Shown here in pieces: positions 1 through 9,441 of a stretch of DNA of 64,000 bases. How positions within the stretch are numbered: the stretch's first letter is position 1; every line of letters starts with the position of its first letter. The notes under the pieces were generated by a model. The model worked only from the letters and a program-made list of their open reading frames with translations. It was not told the DNA's origin and made no database searches. Position numbers and translations under genes: made by a program. Origin of the DNA: JAWPMT01 sp965227935 (GTDB taxonomy: Bacteria; Bacteroidota; Bacteroidia; Cytophagales; Cyclobacteriaceae); NCBI GenBank assembly GCA_965227935.1, contig CBDDGS010000043.1:1054001-1118000 (forward strand). The letters run 5' to 3'.

Positions 1-1248
1 AGTGCCTTCCCTCTTTTTGCGGTAGCACTTGCTATAATTGTCACCCTGGCTGCAGGAGCATACCCTGCGTGGATCATTTCTCGGAGTAGTTCGACATTGA
101 CAAAACAGAAAGTCACCCCCAGACGGAGCAAAGTATCGCTTCGGCAGTTGTTGATCGCTTTGCAGTTCGTGATCGCCCAGGTCATGATCGTCGCGGTCCT
201 TGTCGGCAGTCGTCAGGTCAGCTACCTCAACTCCAAAGACCTCGGCTTTCGGACGGAAGACATCGTGATGGTCAACATGCCGGACCGGGATGCGGTGAAG
301 AGAAGTCGCTTGGAGCAACAGCTGATGAGTCATCCTGCGATAGACCAGGTGTCCTATTCCCTTATGTCACCTTCCAATAGCGGCCGGTGGTCCAGCGAGT
401 TCAAACACCCAAGGTTCCCTCGACCCCTCACAGCACGTGTGCAATTCATCGACGAAAACTACCTGGACTTCTATGACCTCGAGTTGATCGCCGGCCGTAA
501 GCTTGTACTATCCGACACTGTGGAAGATGCGGTATTGGTCACGCGAATGATGGTCAGTCACATGGGCTTTACAGAACCCGACAGCGCGCTGGGGCAATTC
601 ATTGAAGGTTGGAGTAGTCGGCGCCGGATTGTCGGGGTGCTGGAAAACTACTTCTCAGAAAACCTGAAAAGTGCCGAAATCCCCAATGTCCTCCTCATCC
701 AGCCCAATCGATACATGACCGCGAACATCTCCATCCACCCAGATCAAAAGGAGGATGCTTTGAAAGCGATCGATAGCTATTGGTCCGCGCTTTATCCCGA
801 TAAGTTGTTCTCCTACGAGTTCATCGAAGACCATTTACAAGGGTACTATGACAGTGACACCAAGTTTGCCAACTTTCTTGGGCTATTCGCCACGATCAGT
901 ATAGTCATCGGTTGTTTGGGTTTGTACGGCTTGGTATACTTCGTTGTCCTGCGCCGCACCAAGGAAATTGGGATCCGAAAGGCGCTCGGCGCGGAGATCG
1001 CCCAAATCATTCAGGCCCTATCTGTTGGCTTTGCCAAACCGGTGGTGATCTCAGTATTACTGGCCGTGCCCGCCGTCTGGTACCTGATGGACATCTATCT
1101 CAGCAACTTCGTCTACGCCGTGCAGATGGATATCCCAACATATCTCGTGGCAGCACTACTGACTCTTGCGGGGGCGGCTATCCCTGTCCTTCTGCAGTCA
1201 AGCCGCGCCGCCCGACAAAATCCTGTAGAAGCACTGAGAGATGAATGA
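1..1248 (+). CDS. Orphan MacB/FtsX-type ABC transporter permease, 5' end outside window
   Basis: The reading frame is open from the first base, so the start lies upstream and only the C-terminal part is visible. The first residues include AAGAYPAW, matching the mid-protein motif AGSYPALY of the complete permease that follows, so what is seen is the second half of a two-module permease: a membrane helix, an extracytoplasmic MacB-like domain, then an FtsX domain of three helices with the conserved RRTKEIGIRKALGA motif and the ending NPVEALRDE. A TTG at 97 could be read as a start but would cut into the conserved domain. The stop overlaps the next permease by 8 bp, so the two are probably translated together. 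No ATPase gene is adjacent. Such permeases belong to the MacB/FtsX superfamily; the substrate is unknown. Confidence 0.85.
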   Translation, partial: SAFPLFAVALAIIVTLAAGAYPAWIISRSSSTLTKQKVTPRRSKVSLRQLLIALQFVIAQVMIVAVLVGSRQVSYLNSKDLGFRTEDIVMVNMPDRDAVKRSRLEQQLMSHPAIDQVSYSLMSPSNSGRWSSEFKHPRFPRPLTARVQFIDENYLDFYDLELIAGRKLVLSDTVEDAVLVTRMMVSHMGFTEPDSALGQFIEGWSSRRRIVGVLENYFSENLKSAEIPNVLLIQPNRYMTANISIHPDQKEDALKAIDSYWSALYPDKLFSYEFIEDHLQGYYDSDTKFANFLGLFATISIVIGCLGLYGLVYFVVLRRTKEIGIRKALGAEIAQIIQALSVGFAKPVVISVLLAVPAVWYLMDIYLSNFVYAVQMDIPTYLVAALLTLAGAAIPVLLQSSRAARQNPVEALRDE

Positions 1249-3829
1249 GTCATCCAACATAGCGCCTCCACGCTTCCCATTGTGGTTTCTGCGCTGGTAT
1301 TGCGACCCGGATTACCACATCGATATAGAGGGTGATTTACTCGAGCTGTACCGACGCAGACTGGGAACCAAAGGATCACGGAAGGCAAAGTGGCTGCTAT
1401 TCAGAGATGTGCTCCTACTCTTTCGCCCTGGCATCATCCGACCACTCACTACTATTCAAAAACTCAATTTTGCTATGTTCCAACACAACATCATTCTTGC
1501 GATTCGCAATTTCTCGCGCAATCGCCTGCAGTTTCTCATCAACCTCACGGGCTTGTCAACAGGCCTTGCTTGCGTGCTCTTCATCATGCTGTGGATACAG
1601 GATGAAGTATCTACAGACCACTTTCATGAAAACGACGCACACCTCTACCAGATCATGTCCAATCAGTCGGATGCCAGTGGTATCACGACATGGCGGGGCG
1701 TACCCGGATTGCTGCTGGACTATATTGAGGCATCTGTTCCTGAAGTGAAAATTGCCACGGCTTTCACAGATCCCCACGAATTCACACTCAGCACCGGAGA
1801 CCAGGCCATCAAGGCCGATGGACTCTTTGCCAGCGAACAGTTCATGAATGCTTTCACGTATCCCATGTTATCGGGCAATCATCCCGACGCGGAAGGCAAC
1901 ATCAAAGGAATCGCCATTAGCGAGACCTTGGCGAAAAATCTATTCCGAAGTACTGATGTCATTGGCGAGCGCCTGTCGTGGCACTTCTGGGGTCAACAAC
2001 TAAACCTACAAGTTACTGGTGTGATGAAAGACCTCCCGAGCAATTCATCCCAGCAGTTTGATTTTGTGATGTCGTGGCTCTACTATCACGACGACCTGAT
2101 CACCTACAAACAGTGGGGCAACTACTATGCAAGAATTGGCGTGGTACTTCACCCCGAAGCATCAGTCGAAAAGGTAAATGCGCATTTGAGTGAGGTCCTT
2201 CACGAGAAGCAAGAGAGCGATCGGGTAAACCTCTTCCTGGCCAGTTACTCCGGTAGGTACCTTTATGGGAAATACAAGCAGGGTGTGCAGGCCGGAGGTC
2301 GCATCGAGTATGTCCGCATCTTCGCCATCATCGGTCTGTTTATCCTGGCCATTGCCTGCTTCAACTTCATCAATCTCTCCACCGCCAAAGCGGCCTATCG
2401 TACAAAGGAAATTGGCGTGAAGAAATCCCTTGGAGCCTCTCGACGATCGCTCGCGTGGCGTTACTTCACGGAGTCGCTGCTGCTGAGTGGACTGAGCATT
2501 GCATTAGCCATTGTCTTAGTGGCTGTGCTTCTTCCACAATTCAATGTACTTGCCCAAAAAGAATTAACACTTGCACTCGATGGCTTTCTGGTAGGGGCTT
2601 CCTTGCTGATGGTGGCAATTGTAGGTCTACTTGCTGGCAGCTATCCAGCGCTGTATTTATCAGGATTCAGAATTTTGGATGTTTTGAAAGGCAAGCTCAC
2701 CCGCAACCGAAGCGAGGGCTGGAGTCGCAATGCGCTGGTGGCGGTGCAATTCAGCCTTTCGATCCTCATGATTGTCGCCGTTTTTGTTATCCACCGCCAA
2801 ATGGATTTTGTCCAAAACATGCAGCTGGGATACGATCGGGACAATGTCATTTACTTCGAGCGTGAAGGCAAGCTTTTGCAACAGTCACAAGCATTCCTCG
2901 AAGAAGTTCGGAACCTCCCTGGTGTCAGCCACGCTTCCCTCTCAGGGTTCATGGTTGGTGGTGGCAACTCCACCGGCGGTGTCGGCTGGCCGGGTAAAAC
3001 GGATGAGGATCAGATCCAGTTTTGGGAGACACAGGCAGGTGTTGGCTTGATCGAAATGTTGGGCATCGAGGTAATCGAAGGTCGGGCCTTCTCCGAAGAG
3101 ATCGCTTCCGACAGTACGGCAATCATCCTCAATGAAACTGCAATCAAGGCGATGGGCCTTGAGGATCCCATTGGCACACGTATATGGCACTATACGGGCA
3201 ACAAGAAAGTGATCGGCATTGTCAAGGACTTTCACTTGCTTTCCTTACATACCGCTGTAGAGCCTATGCTGTTTTTGTACCGACCAGATCAGACGCATTT
3301 CATCATGGCCAAGCTGGAGTCGGGAAGAGAAAGGGAATCGATTGATGCCATGGAGAAACTTTATACCGCATTCAACCCGGGCTTCCCCTTCGAACCACGA
3401 TTTGTTGACCAGGACTACCAGGCGCAATACGCGGCTGAAGAGCGAGTCGCCACTCTGTCGACCTATTTCGCAGGCTTCGCTATTTTGATTTCGTGCCTTG
3501 GTCTATTCGGATTGGCCTCGTTCGCCGCCGAGCGCCGGACAAAAGAGATCGGTATCCGAAAGATCCTCGGATCTGGCATCAACGGAATTGTCGCGCTCCT
3601 AATGACGGATTTCCTAAAAGTCATTTTGGTTGCAGTGGTTATCGCATTACCTGTGAGCTATATCGTCGCCAGTCGCTGGCTCGAGGGGTTTGCCTATAGC
3701 ATCAATCTCGAGTGGTGGTTCTTTGCAGCAGCTGGTATGGCAGCCCTTATCATCGCTGGTCTTACTATTGGGATGCAGACATGGCGCGCAGCCATGATGA
3801 ATCCCGTCGAGAGCTTGAGGGACGAGTAG
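1241..3829 (+). CDS. Orphan MacB/FtsX-type permease with permease prefix domain
   Basis: This 862-residue inner-membrane protein has a soluble N-terminal segment (about residues 8-75, with FPLWFLRWYC and DIEGDLLELYRRR) typical of the permease prefix domain 2 found in Bacteroidota. Two MacB/FtsX modules follow: helix near 100, periplasmic domain about 120-350, FtsX helices about 357-480 with TKEIGVKKSLGAS, then a second module from about 500, ending in FtsX helices after 745 with RRTKEIGIRKILGS and NPVESLRDE. The ATG overlaps the preceding permease by 8 bp. Related permeases are often paired with a PadR regulator; none is visible here, but one may lie upstream of the window. No ATPase or membrane-fusion gene is adjacent, so transport versus mechanotransmission cannot be decided. 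Confidence 0.9.
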   Translation: MNESSNIAPPRFPLWFLRWYCDPDYHIDIEGDLLELYRRRLGTKGSRKAKWLLFRDVLLLFRPGIIRPLTTIQKLNFAMFQHNIILAIRNFSRNRLQFLINLTGLSTGLACVLFIMLWIQDEVSTDHFHENDAHLYQIMSNQSDASGITTWRGVPGLLLDYIEASVPEVKIATAFTDPHEFTLSTGDQAIKADGLFASEQFMNAFTYPMLSGNHPDAEGNIKGIAISETLAKNLFRSTDVIGERLSWHFWGQQLNLQVTGVMKDLPSNSSQQFDFVMSWLYYHDDLITYKQWGNYYARIGVVLHPEASVEKVNAHLSEVLHEKQESDRVNLFLASYSGRYLYGKYKQGVQAGGRIEYVRIFAIIGLFILAIACFNFINLSTAKAAYRTKEIGVKKSLGASRRSLAWRYFTESLLLSGLSIALAIVLVAVLLPQFNVLAQKELTLALDGFLVGASLLMVAIVGLLAGSYPALYLSGFRILDVLKGKLTRNRSEGWSRNALVAVQFSLSILMIVAVFVIHRQMDFVQNMQLGYDRDNVIYFEREGKLLQQSQAFLEEVRNLPGVSHASLSGFMVGGGNSTGGVGWPGKTDEDQIQFWETQAGVGLIEMLGIEVIEGRAFSEEIASDSTAIILNETAIKAMGLEDPIGTRIWHYTGNKKVIGIVKDFHLLSLHTAVEPMLFLYRPDQTHFIMAKLESGRERESIDAMEKLYTAFNPGFPFEPRFVDQDYQAQYAAEERVATLSTYFAGFAILISCLGLFGLASFAAERRTKEIGIRKILGSGINGIVALLMTDFLKVILVAVVIALPVSYIVASRWLEGFAYSINLEWWFFAAAGMAALIIAGLTIGMQTWRAAMMNPVESLRDE

Positions 3830-3838
3830 AGTAACCTC

Positions 3839-3883
3839 AACCCCAACCCTCGAAGGGTTTGAAACCCTTCGAGGGTTGGGGTT
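3839..3883. repeat. Perfect 22-bp-arm palindrome upstream of RAYT 1
   Basis: Arms 3839-3860 and 3862-3883 are exact reverse complements around a single central G. The core AGGGTTTGAAACCCT is shared with the palindrome after the transposase at 4512-4550, while the outer arms differ between the two sites but pair perfectly within each. It begins 9 bp after the permease stop and could also form a terminator-like hairpin. It is most simply read as a REP-type hairpin recognised by the adjacent transposase. Confidence 0.85.
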
Positions 3884-3894
3884 ATATTTGGAGC

Positions 3895-4512
3895 ATGCCA
3901 GAACAACTAATCCCCTTAGAGCCAGGGAGAATCTACCACATCTATAATCACGCAAATGGCTCAGAGAATCTCTTTAGGGAGCAAGAGAATTATCGGTACT
4001 TCTTAATGAAGTATCGCGAATATATCGACCCTGTTGGCGAGACTTACGCGTATTGTCTACTGCCGAATCATTTCCATTTTATGGTCCAAATCAGGGAAGA
4101 GCTTGAACTTCAAAAACTGAAGGCCTTCGCTGATCTGGAGATCCGGGAATTCCACAAGATATTGAGTCAAAAGTTTTCTCACCTTTTCAACGGCTACACT
4201 CAAGCTTACAACAAGCGCTTTGACCGAAGAGGGAGCCTGTTTATGAATCGATTCAAGAGGAAACACATAGATTCTGACAAGTACTATACGCAGCTGATGA
4301 TCTACATCCACAACAATCCAGTTAATCACGGCTTCGTAAAATCGCCCAGCGATTGGCCTTACAGTTCATGGCATCAGTACTTGGATTCCAAGAATTCGGA
4401 TCCTTCGATCCAGAAGGGGAAACAGTGGTTCGCAAGTCAGTCGGACTTTGTTAATGCACATCTGGATTCTTCAGAAGGTCACGCCACGGATTTAGGGTAT
4501 CTAGAAGATTGA
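3895..4512 (+). CDS. REP-associated tyrosine transposase (RAYT), Y1/HUH family
   Basis: The 205-residue protein has the features of the IS200-like Y1 transposase family: an HUH motif in LLPNHFHFMVQ and a catalytic tyrosine candidate in MIYIHNNP, followed by WPYSSWHQY typical of REP-associated members. These single-strand nucleases cut and join DNA next to hairpins. An upstream ATG at 3859 would begin inside the palindrome, so the ATG at 3895 (MPEQLIPLEPGRIYHIYN), which starts right before the conserved domain, is preferred. The stop codon is the first part of the second palindrome. The gene is intact. RAYTs are usually single-copy and domesticated rather than self-mobile; mobility here is unproven. 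Confidence 0.9.
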   Translation: MPEQLIPLEPGRIYHIYNHANGSENLFREQENYRYFLMKYREYIDPVGETYAYCLLPNHFHFMVQIREELELQKLKAFADLEIREFHKILSQKFSHLFNGYTQAYNKRFDRRGSLFMNRFKRKHIDSDKYYTQLMIYIHNNPVNHGFVKSPSDWPYSSWHQYLDSKNSDPSIQKGKQWFASQSDFVNAHLDSSEGHATDLGYLED

Positions 4513-4550
4513 CTATCCCTAGCAGGGTTTGAAACCCTGCTAGGGATAGT
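4512..4550. repeat. Perfect 19-bp-arm palindrome downstream of RAYT 1
   Basis: Arms 4512-4530 and 4532-4550 pair perfectly around a central G. It shares the 15-nt core AGGGTTTGAAACCCT with the upstream palindrome, but the outer arm is ACTATCCCTAGC rather than the upstream one. The last base of the transposase stop codon is the first base of the arm. Confidence 0.85.
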
Positions 4551-4568
4551 AATGGGATAAGCAGACCC

Positions 4569-4601
4569 TTGGAAGAATAACAGTTTTTTTAGCTACCTTC
4601 T
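4569..4601 (+). promoter_or_regulatory. Possible Bacteroidota-type promoter for GH2 gene
   Basis: TTGG at 4569-4572 and TACCTTCT at 4594-4601 approximate the TTG / TAnnTTTG pattern with about 22 nt spacing, 26 bp before the GH2 start. The -7 box departs from consensus at two positions, so this is weak. Confidence 0.25.
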
Positions 4602-4627
4602 CGGAGCATTTTCTAAAACCCAATCCG

Positions 4628-7360
4628 ATGAAAGGCTACCTGGCGCTGTCCTTTGCAATAGCATTTGTTTTCACCAGCCTCGCACAATCCATCCCCCTCC
4701 CAGAACACCCCAACCCCATCAAAATGAGGGCGGACTGGATCAACCTCAATGGCCAATGGGACTTTCGATTTGATGGTACCAATGAGGGTCTGTCCGAAGA
4801 GTGGTACTCACAAGGCACCGATTACAGCCAGGAAATCACAGTACCCTTTCCCTGGGGATCGAAGTTATCAGGGCTCGAAGACGAAGCTGACATCGGATGG
4901 TACCGACGAGAGATCACTGTCCCGACTTCCTGGGAAGACAAAAGGACCTATCTCATTATCGGCGCAGCCGATTGGGAAACGCACGTTTGGCTAGACGGTA
5001 AATTGTTGGGCAGCCACCAGGGTGGCTACGTGCCGTTTGAGTTTGACCTTAGCCCGTACGTGAGGCACGGTCAGTCACAGCAACTGGTTGTCCGTGTTGA
5101 CGACATCCGGCGTCCGCATACGCTGTATGGCAAGCAGGGCTATGGCAACGCCCGTGGCATTTGGCAAACGGTTTATCTGGAAGCTCGGGGGCAACAGTAC
5201 CTGGAACAGGTGCACATCTCACCGAATATTGATAAGGGAACAGCAACGGTTACAGCCTACTTGTCGGACGCGGCCAGTGAAGAGACCGAAGCTCAAATCG
5301 CTATAACGGCTGAAGGAGTAAACCTCAGCGGTTCGATCCAATTTCAAAAGGATCAATACCAGGCCAGCACTACAATCCAAATTCCCAACCATCGCCTTTG
5401 GACCCTCGACGATCCTCACCTATACGATGTCAACGTCGAATACGCTGGAGACAAGTTGAGCACCTATTTCGGCATGCGGAAGATCAGCACAATGAGTCTA
5501 CCCGGGAGCGATATCCCCTACATTGCCCTGAACAATGAACCCATCTACCTACAACTGGCATTGGACCAGTCGTACCATCCCGACGGCTACTACACCTTCC
5601 CAAGCGAGGAATTCATCATTGAAGAGATCGAAAGAAGCAAATCGATTGGCCTGAATGGCATCCGAACCCACATCAAGGTAGAAGTGCCCAGAAAGCTCTA
5701 TTGGGCAGATAAATTAGGACTACTGGTTATGGAGGACCTGCCCAATAGCTGGGGAGAACCGGAGGAGCGCATGCAAAAAGAGTCGACTTACACGCTTCGC
5801 AAAATGATCAAGAGGGACTACAACCACCCCTCCATCTTCTCATGGGTAATTATCAATGAGACCTGGGGGATGGTGACCAATGTCGACGGAAAGCGGCAAT
5901 ATCTGCCCAAGACCATGAAGTGGCTGGAGTCCATGTACCACCTCGCCAAGTCCATCGATTCTACCCGACTCGTGGAAGACAATTCAATCTGCTGTGGCCG
6001 CGGCCATACCATCACCGATATCAACTCCTGGCATGTCTACCTGCCTGGTTACGCCTGGGAAGAGCACCTCAAAAACATCAGTGACAACAGTTTCGTCGGC
6101 AGCACCTTCCACTATGAAGATGGTTACACGCAGGGCCCGGAGCCCAATATCAATTCGGAGTGTGGCAATGTATGGGGCTATGACGGCAGCACTGGCGATG
6201 TCGATTGGAGCTGGGACTACCATCGAATGATCAATACCTTTCGCAAGTACCCCAAGATTGGGGGCTGGCTCTATACGGAGCACCACGATGTGATCAACGA
6301 ATGGAATGGCTACTGGCGCTTTGATCGCACTGAGAAGTTCACGGGACTTCCCGACGTCATACCCGGAATGAGCCTCAACGACCTGCACTCCTACATCTAC
6401 TTGAGCACCGGACAGGAAATTGCCTATTCTGCCGAAGCCGGGGAAACGCTCAACATCCCTCTATTTCTCTCTTCGATGACGTCCAGGGAAATAGGCAATG
6501 AGCTGACGCTCGAGTATGGCCTATCGTCGGTCAATGAATTAGGTGAAGTCACAAAATATGAAAGAATGGGTGAGCGCTCGATCGATTATCAACCTTGGAT
6601 GCAAGAGGAGCTGGAATCCCTTGAAATCGAGTCTCCTGACTTCAATGGACTCTCAACCGTGCATTTATATCTAAAAAGCTCAGACGGTGATACTGTGCAT
6701 CGAAACTTTGTCTTCGTCTCTACCAACGGCGCCCGAGGTGCGCGAGGCGTAGAGCTGTTGACTGTCTCCCCAAAGGACTTTAGCAGTGCCGAGTGGTCCA
6801 AAAAGCAATGGGACGTATTAGATGGGAAAAAAGTCAACGGCGCCGGCGAGGGTTATTTCGAATACACCATCGAGGTGCCTGGCAGTGCCAAGCTTGAAAA
6901 TGCTGAGGAGGCCTATTTTGCTATCGAGGTGTCGGCAAAGGAGTTATTTGTAAAAGACATGGAGGAATACGACCGAAACCAGGATTTCATGAAAGGATCC
7001 AGAGTTGCACCCAGCAGCAACCCAAACTCCTACCCAATGAGCGATGAGACACTGTTCCCGTCCATTGTCCAGATCTCCATCAACGGCGAGAAGGCGAGCG
7101 ACGTACTCTTGCCGGATGATCCTGCTGACCACCAGGGGGCACTTTCATGGATGGCCCAACCCCAGGATCGCAAGCTGAGGGAAGCTGGGTCATATGGCTA
7201 CCTGATAAAGGTGCCCTTGGATGAATCCATGCGGAGCGCCGTAGCCGAGGAGGGTACTTTAAGGGTCAGAATAGAAACACAGGGAGAAGGCGGCACTGCA
7301 GTTTATGGCAAGGAATTCGGCAGATATCCCGTCGACCCATCATTGGTGATCAGGAAATAA
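4628..7360 (+). CDS. Secreted glycoside hydrolase family 2 protein
   Basis: A 910-residue GH2-type enzyme of the beta-galactosidase/beta-glucuronidase/beta-mannosidase group, probably exported by the N-terminal signal peptide (about residues 1-19, ending SLAQS). Domain order: jelly-roll sugar-binding domain about 28-190 (RADWINLNGQWDFRFDG, RQGYGN-like region), immunoglobulin-like domain to about 290, TIM barrel about 295-600, then extra C-terminal beta domains. E411 in VIINETWG fits the acid/base Asn-Glu pair; E511 in INSECGNVWG is the likely nucleophile. The substrate cannot be told from sequence. No SusC/SusD pair or sugar regulator is adjacent, so this is not an obvious polysaccharide utilisation locus. 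It lies downstream of the RAYT and its palindrome. Confidence 0.88.
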   Translation: MKGYLALSFAIAFVFTSLAQSIPLPEHPNPIKMRADWINLNGQWDFRFDGTNEGLSEEWYSQGTDYSQEITVPFPWGSKLSGLEDEADIGWYRREITVPTSWEDKRTYLIIGAADWETHVWLDGKLLGSHQGGYVPFEFDLSPYVRHGQSQQLVVRVDDIRRPHTLYGKQGYGNARGIWQTVYLEARGQQYLEQVHISPNIDKGTATVTAYLSDAASEETEAQIAITAEGVNLSGSIQFQKDQYQASTTIQIPNHRLWTLDDPHLYDVNVEYAGDKLSTYFGMRKISTMSLPGSDIPYIALNNEPIYLQLALDQSYHPDGYYTFPSEEFIIEEIERSKSIGLNGIRTHIKVEVPRKLYWADKLGLLVMEDLPNSWGEPEERMQKESTYTLRKMIKRDYNHPSIFSWVIINETWGMVTNVDGKRQYLPKTMKWLESMYHLAKSIDSTRLVEDNSICCGRGHTITDINSWHVYLPGYAWEEHLKNISDNSFVGSTFHYEDGYTQGPEPNINSECGNVWGYDGSTGDVDWSWDYHRMINTFRKYPKIGGWLYTEHHDVINEWNGYWRFDRTEKFTGLPDVIPGMSLNDLHSYIYLSTGQEIAYSAEAGETLNIPLFLSSMTSREIGNELTLEYGLSSVNELGEVTKYERMGERSIDYQPWMQEELESLEIESPDFNGLSTVHLYLKSSDGDTVHRNFVFVSTNGARGARGVELLTVSPKDFSSAEWSKKQWDVLDGKKVNGAGEGYFEYTIEVPGSAKLENAEEAYFAIEVSAKELFVKDMEEYDRNQDFMKGSRVAPSSNPNSYPMSDETLFPSIVQISINGEKASDVLLPDDPADHQGALSWMAQPQDRKLREAGSYGYLIKVPLDESMRSAVAEEGTLRVRIETQGEGGTAVYGKEFGRYPVDPSLVIRK

Positions 7361-7415
7361 CCCCAACAGCAAGAGGCCCGTTTCAAAGGAAGTATCCCAT
7401 TAGAACTCCTATCTC

Positions 7416-7637
7416 ATGCTTGAATTTTTGACATACCTGATCAGTGAAGTGCTATTCTACAGCATTGTGAAGCCCATTGGCGTAACCTACCGCTGGGCAA
7501 GATCAGGATTCAAAAGGAGCTTCATCGACGTCTGGGAAGATCATCCGAGGCAGAACTACCCCGCAGGTGCTTTTCTTGTTATAGGGGTGATCGGCGCAGT
7601 TGGAATCATAAAGATCATTGTGTCATCCCACATCTGA
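7416..7637 (+). CDS. Small two-helix membrane protein, unknown
   Basis: A 73-residue protein with a hydrophobic N-terminal segment (FLTYLISEVLFYSIVKPIG), a basic middle (RWARSGFKRS) and a hydrophobic C-terminal helix (GAFLVIGVIGAVGIIKIIV). It starts 55 bp after the GH2 gene on the same strand. No family was recognised. The composition and clear two-helix pattern favour a real gene, but there is no independent evidence. Confidence 0.5.
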   Translation: MLEFLTYLISEVLFYSIVKPIGVTYRWARSGFKRSFIDVWEDHPRQNYPAGAFLVIGVIGAVGIIKIIVSSHI

Positions 7638-7682
7638 AGCCCGAAACAGGCATCTCGGTATTTATTACCGGCTCACGGATAT

Positions 7683-9329
7683 TTATAGAATCGACCGCTC
7701 CAACCACATGTCCGCCCTGGCCCAGCTGGATTCAAAATCCTCCTGTTCGATGTCATAGGGCTTGTCCTGTGCCTTGAGGGCCTGGATGAGTCCATGTAGT
7801 GACCAGCCATTGTGAGGATGATCGGCAAGTTCGGTACGATAGACTTCCTCCGCCGCCGCATATTGATCCTGATCCAAAAGAAACGCACCCAACCAGTGAC
7901 GTGCGTCAAAAGGCAGGGGCTCCGGCTCGTTATAGGGTAGGGAATCATCTAGCTTGACTGCCCGCTGGAATGCCGCGAGCGCCTTGTCGTTTTCTCCTGC
8001 CTCCCGGGCGATTTCCCCTTCCAACAGGGCCACCAGCACCTTCAACACCGGTGCTGCCTCTTCGAATCTAAACTCCGCCGTCGTCGTATCAGCATACCGA
8101 GCGACACGATTGGCATACAGCTTGGCAAAATCGGACTCACCCATTTTCAATTTGGAGTAGCCAAAGCAAAAGTCCCAGAAGGCACCATAGACAGCATTGC
8201 GGGTTTTGGGCCTGGGGAGCTCCAGCATCTCATCAAACCGACCAAAGCGAATCATCGTCAGGGCCTCGAGGGCATTGTTGCCATCATACATCTTGGTCAT
8301 GTCCTTGGCGGCCCTCATTGCCACTGCCCCCTGTCCATCGTAGGAGGCGGCATACAGCAGCATGTGCAGATTATGCCCCGGGTAGATGGCAAATGCCCTG
8401 CCTTCGTCCGCCAGACGGTCGGAATGCGACGCCTGCAAATTGGCCCGCACGGACTGGCCCCAAAGTCCCATTTCGTTGTACGTGTGGGACGGCATGTGAT
8501 TGATGTGGCTGGCACCAGGAATGGCATCTCCAAGGTAATCGGCACAAGACTCCGCCAGGCCCGGATTGGGCGTTGACTCCGTGGCATGGATGTAGAGATG
8601 ACATGCACCTGGATGGGTGATATCCCGTTCGAGCACCCCTTCCAATACCGCGTGCAGCCTCATTACATCCGGATCATCCAGCTGTCGGTAACCTCGGCGT
8701 GGTTCAAGCAGGAAGAGCGCCTCGGCGTAGAGCGTGCCCACGTCGACGTCATCCTCATAGTCCTCATAGACTTCTGCCATCGCGACGGCAAACAATGAAT
8801 CCTGGGTTCTTCTGGAGTCATACTCATAGTCCTCGATGTACCTCGCGGCCATGGCCTCGATGAGTGCCTTTTCCCTTTCACTGGCGTATTCTTCAGATAG
8901 CTGCAACGCCTTCTGGATGGCAGCATATGCCAGGGGCGCCTTATTCTCCCTCATGTGACCGTTGAGGTAGGAGCCGAGTGCCCACGCCTCACCCCAGTAA
9001 CACATCGCGCATGTTGTATCCGCTTTCTGCGCTTCCCGAAACGAGCTGGCAGCCTCATTGACAGCAAACGCATACTTGAGCTGAATGCCCTGATCAAAAA
9101 ACCGCTGCGCTTCCTCGCTGGTGGTAGTGATCTCTCGATGGAATTTGCCAAGCGCCTCAGGGATCAGTTCGATGGGCTTCACCTTGTACAGCTCAGCCAC
9201 CTCTGTCGGGGAAGGAGGAGCTGGTGGGCAGCCGGTTATCTCTGAATCAACGATCGGTCGCTGTTGTTGGCAACCAGCAAGAATAGTAAGGATGAATAGC
9301 AGACTAAGTAGTGGCTTCATGAGGGGCAT
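7683..9329 (-). CDS. TPR-containing lipoprotein
   Basis: A 548-residue protein starting with a lipoprotein signal (LLSLLFILTILAGC, Cys about residue 20), so it is probably anchored to a membrane facing the periplasm. The rest is mostly helical with tetratricopeptide-like repeats, for example EAQRFFDQGIQLKYAFAVNEAASSFREAQK (first half given by AQRFFDQGIQLKYAF), CYWGEAWALG and a C-terminal DNGWSLHGLIQALKAQ-like unit. This architecture is common in Bacteroidota and related phyla without an assigned function. Met4 (MKPLLSL) is an equally possible start. It is transcribed divergently from the NIPSNAP gene. Confidence 0.8.
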   Translation of the reverse strand: MPLMKPLLSLLFILTILAGCQQQRPIVDSEITGCPPAPPSPTEVAELYKVKPIELIPEALGKFHREITTTSEEAQRFFDQGIQLKYAFAVNEAASSFREAQKADTTCAMCYWGEAWALGSYLNGHMRENKAPLAYAAIQKALQLSEEYASEREKALIEAMAARYIEDYEYDSRRTQDSLFAVAMAEVYEDYEDDVDVGTLYAEALFLLEPRRGYRQLDDPDVMRLHAVLEGVLERDITHPGACHLYIHATESTPNPGLAESCADYLGDAIPGASHINHMPSHTYNEMGLWGQSVRANLQASHSDRLADEGRAFAIYPGHNLHMLLYAASYDGQGAVAMRAAKDMTKMYDGNNALEALTMIRFGRFDEMLELPRPKTRNAVYGAFWDFCFGYSKLKMGESDFAKLYANRVARYADTTTAEFRFEEAAPVLKVLVALLEGEIAREAGENDKALAAFQRAVKLDDSLPYNEPEPLPFDARHWLGAFLLDQDQYAAAEEVYRTELADHPHNGWSLHGLIQALKAQDKPYDIEQEDFESSWARADMWLERSIL

Positions 9330-9346
9330 TCAAAGGAAATCAAATG

Positions 9347-9377
9347 GAAAGATAATTGATTCCTCGAGGGGCGACAA
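9347..9377 (-). promoter_or_regulatory. Bacteroidota-type promoter for TPR lipoprotein
   Basis: On the minus strand TTG (9375-9377) is followed after 20 nt by TATCTTTC (9347-9354), close to TTG-N(17-23)-TAnnTTTG. It lies 18 bp upstream of the start codon, in the divergent region shared with the NIPSNAP gene. Confidence 0.4.
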
Positions 9378-9441
9378 GCCACCTGACTACTGCCGAGGAT
9401 GCGGCAATTTTGATTATCTTCTGTGCCAAAGCTCCAAACCG

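Noticed and set aside
97..1248. TTG at 97 as the start of the first permease
   Set aside because: The frame is open back to base 1 and the residues before 97 belong to the conserved FtsX motif region, so the gene is cut by the window edge.
3859..3894. ATG at 3859 as the RAYT start
   Set aside because: This start lies inside the palindrome and adds 12 residues outside the conserved domain; the ATG at 3895 is better.
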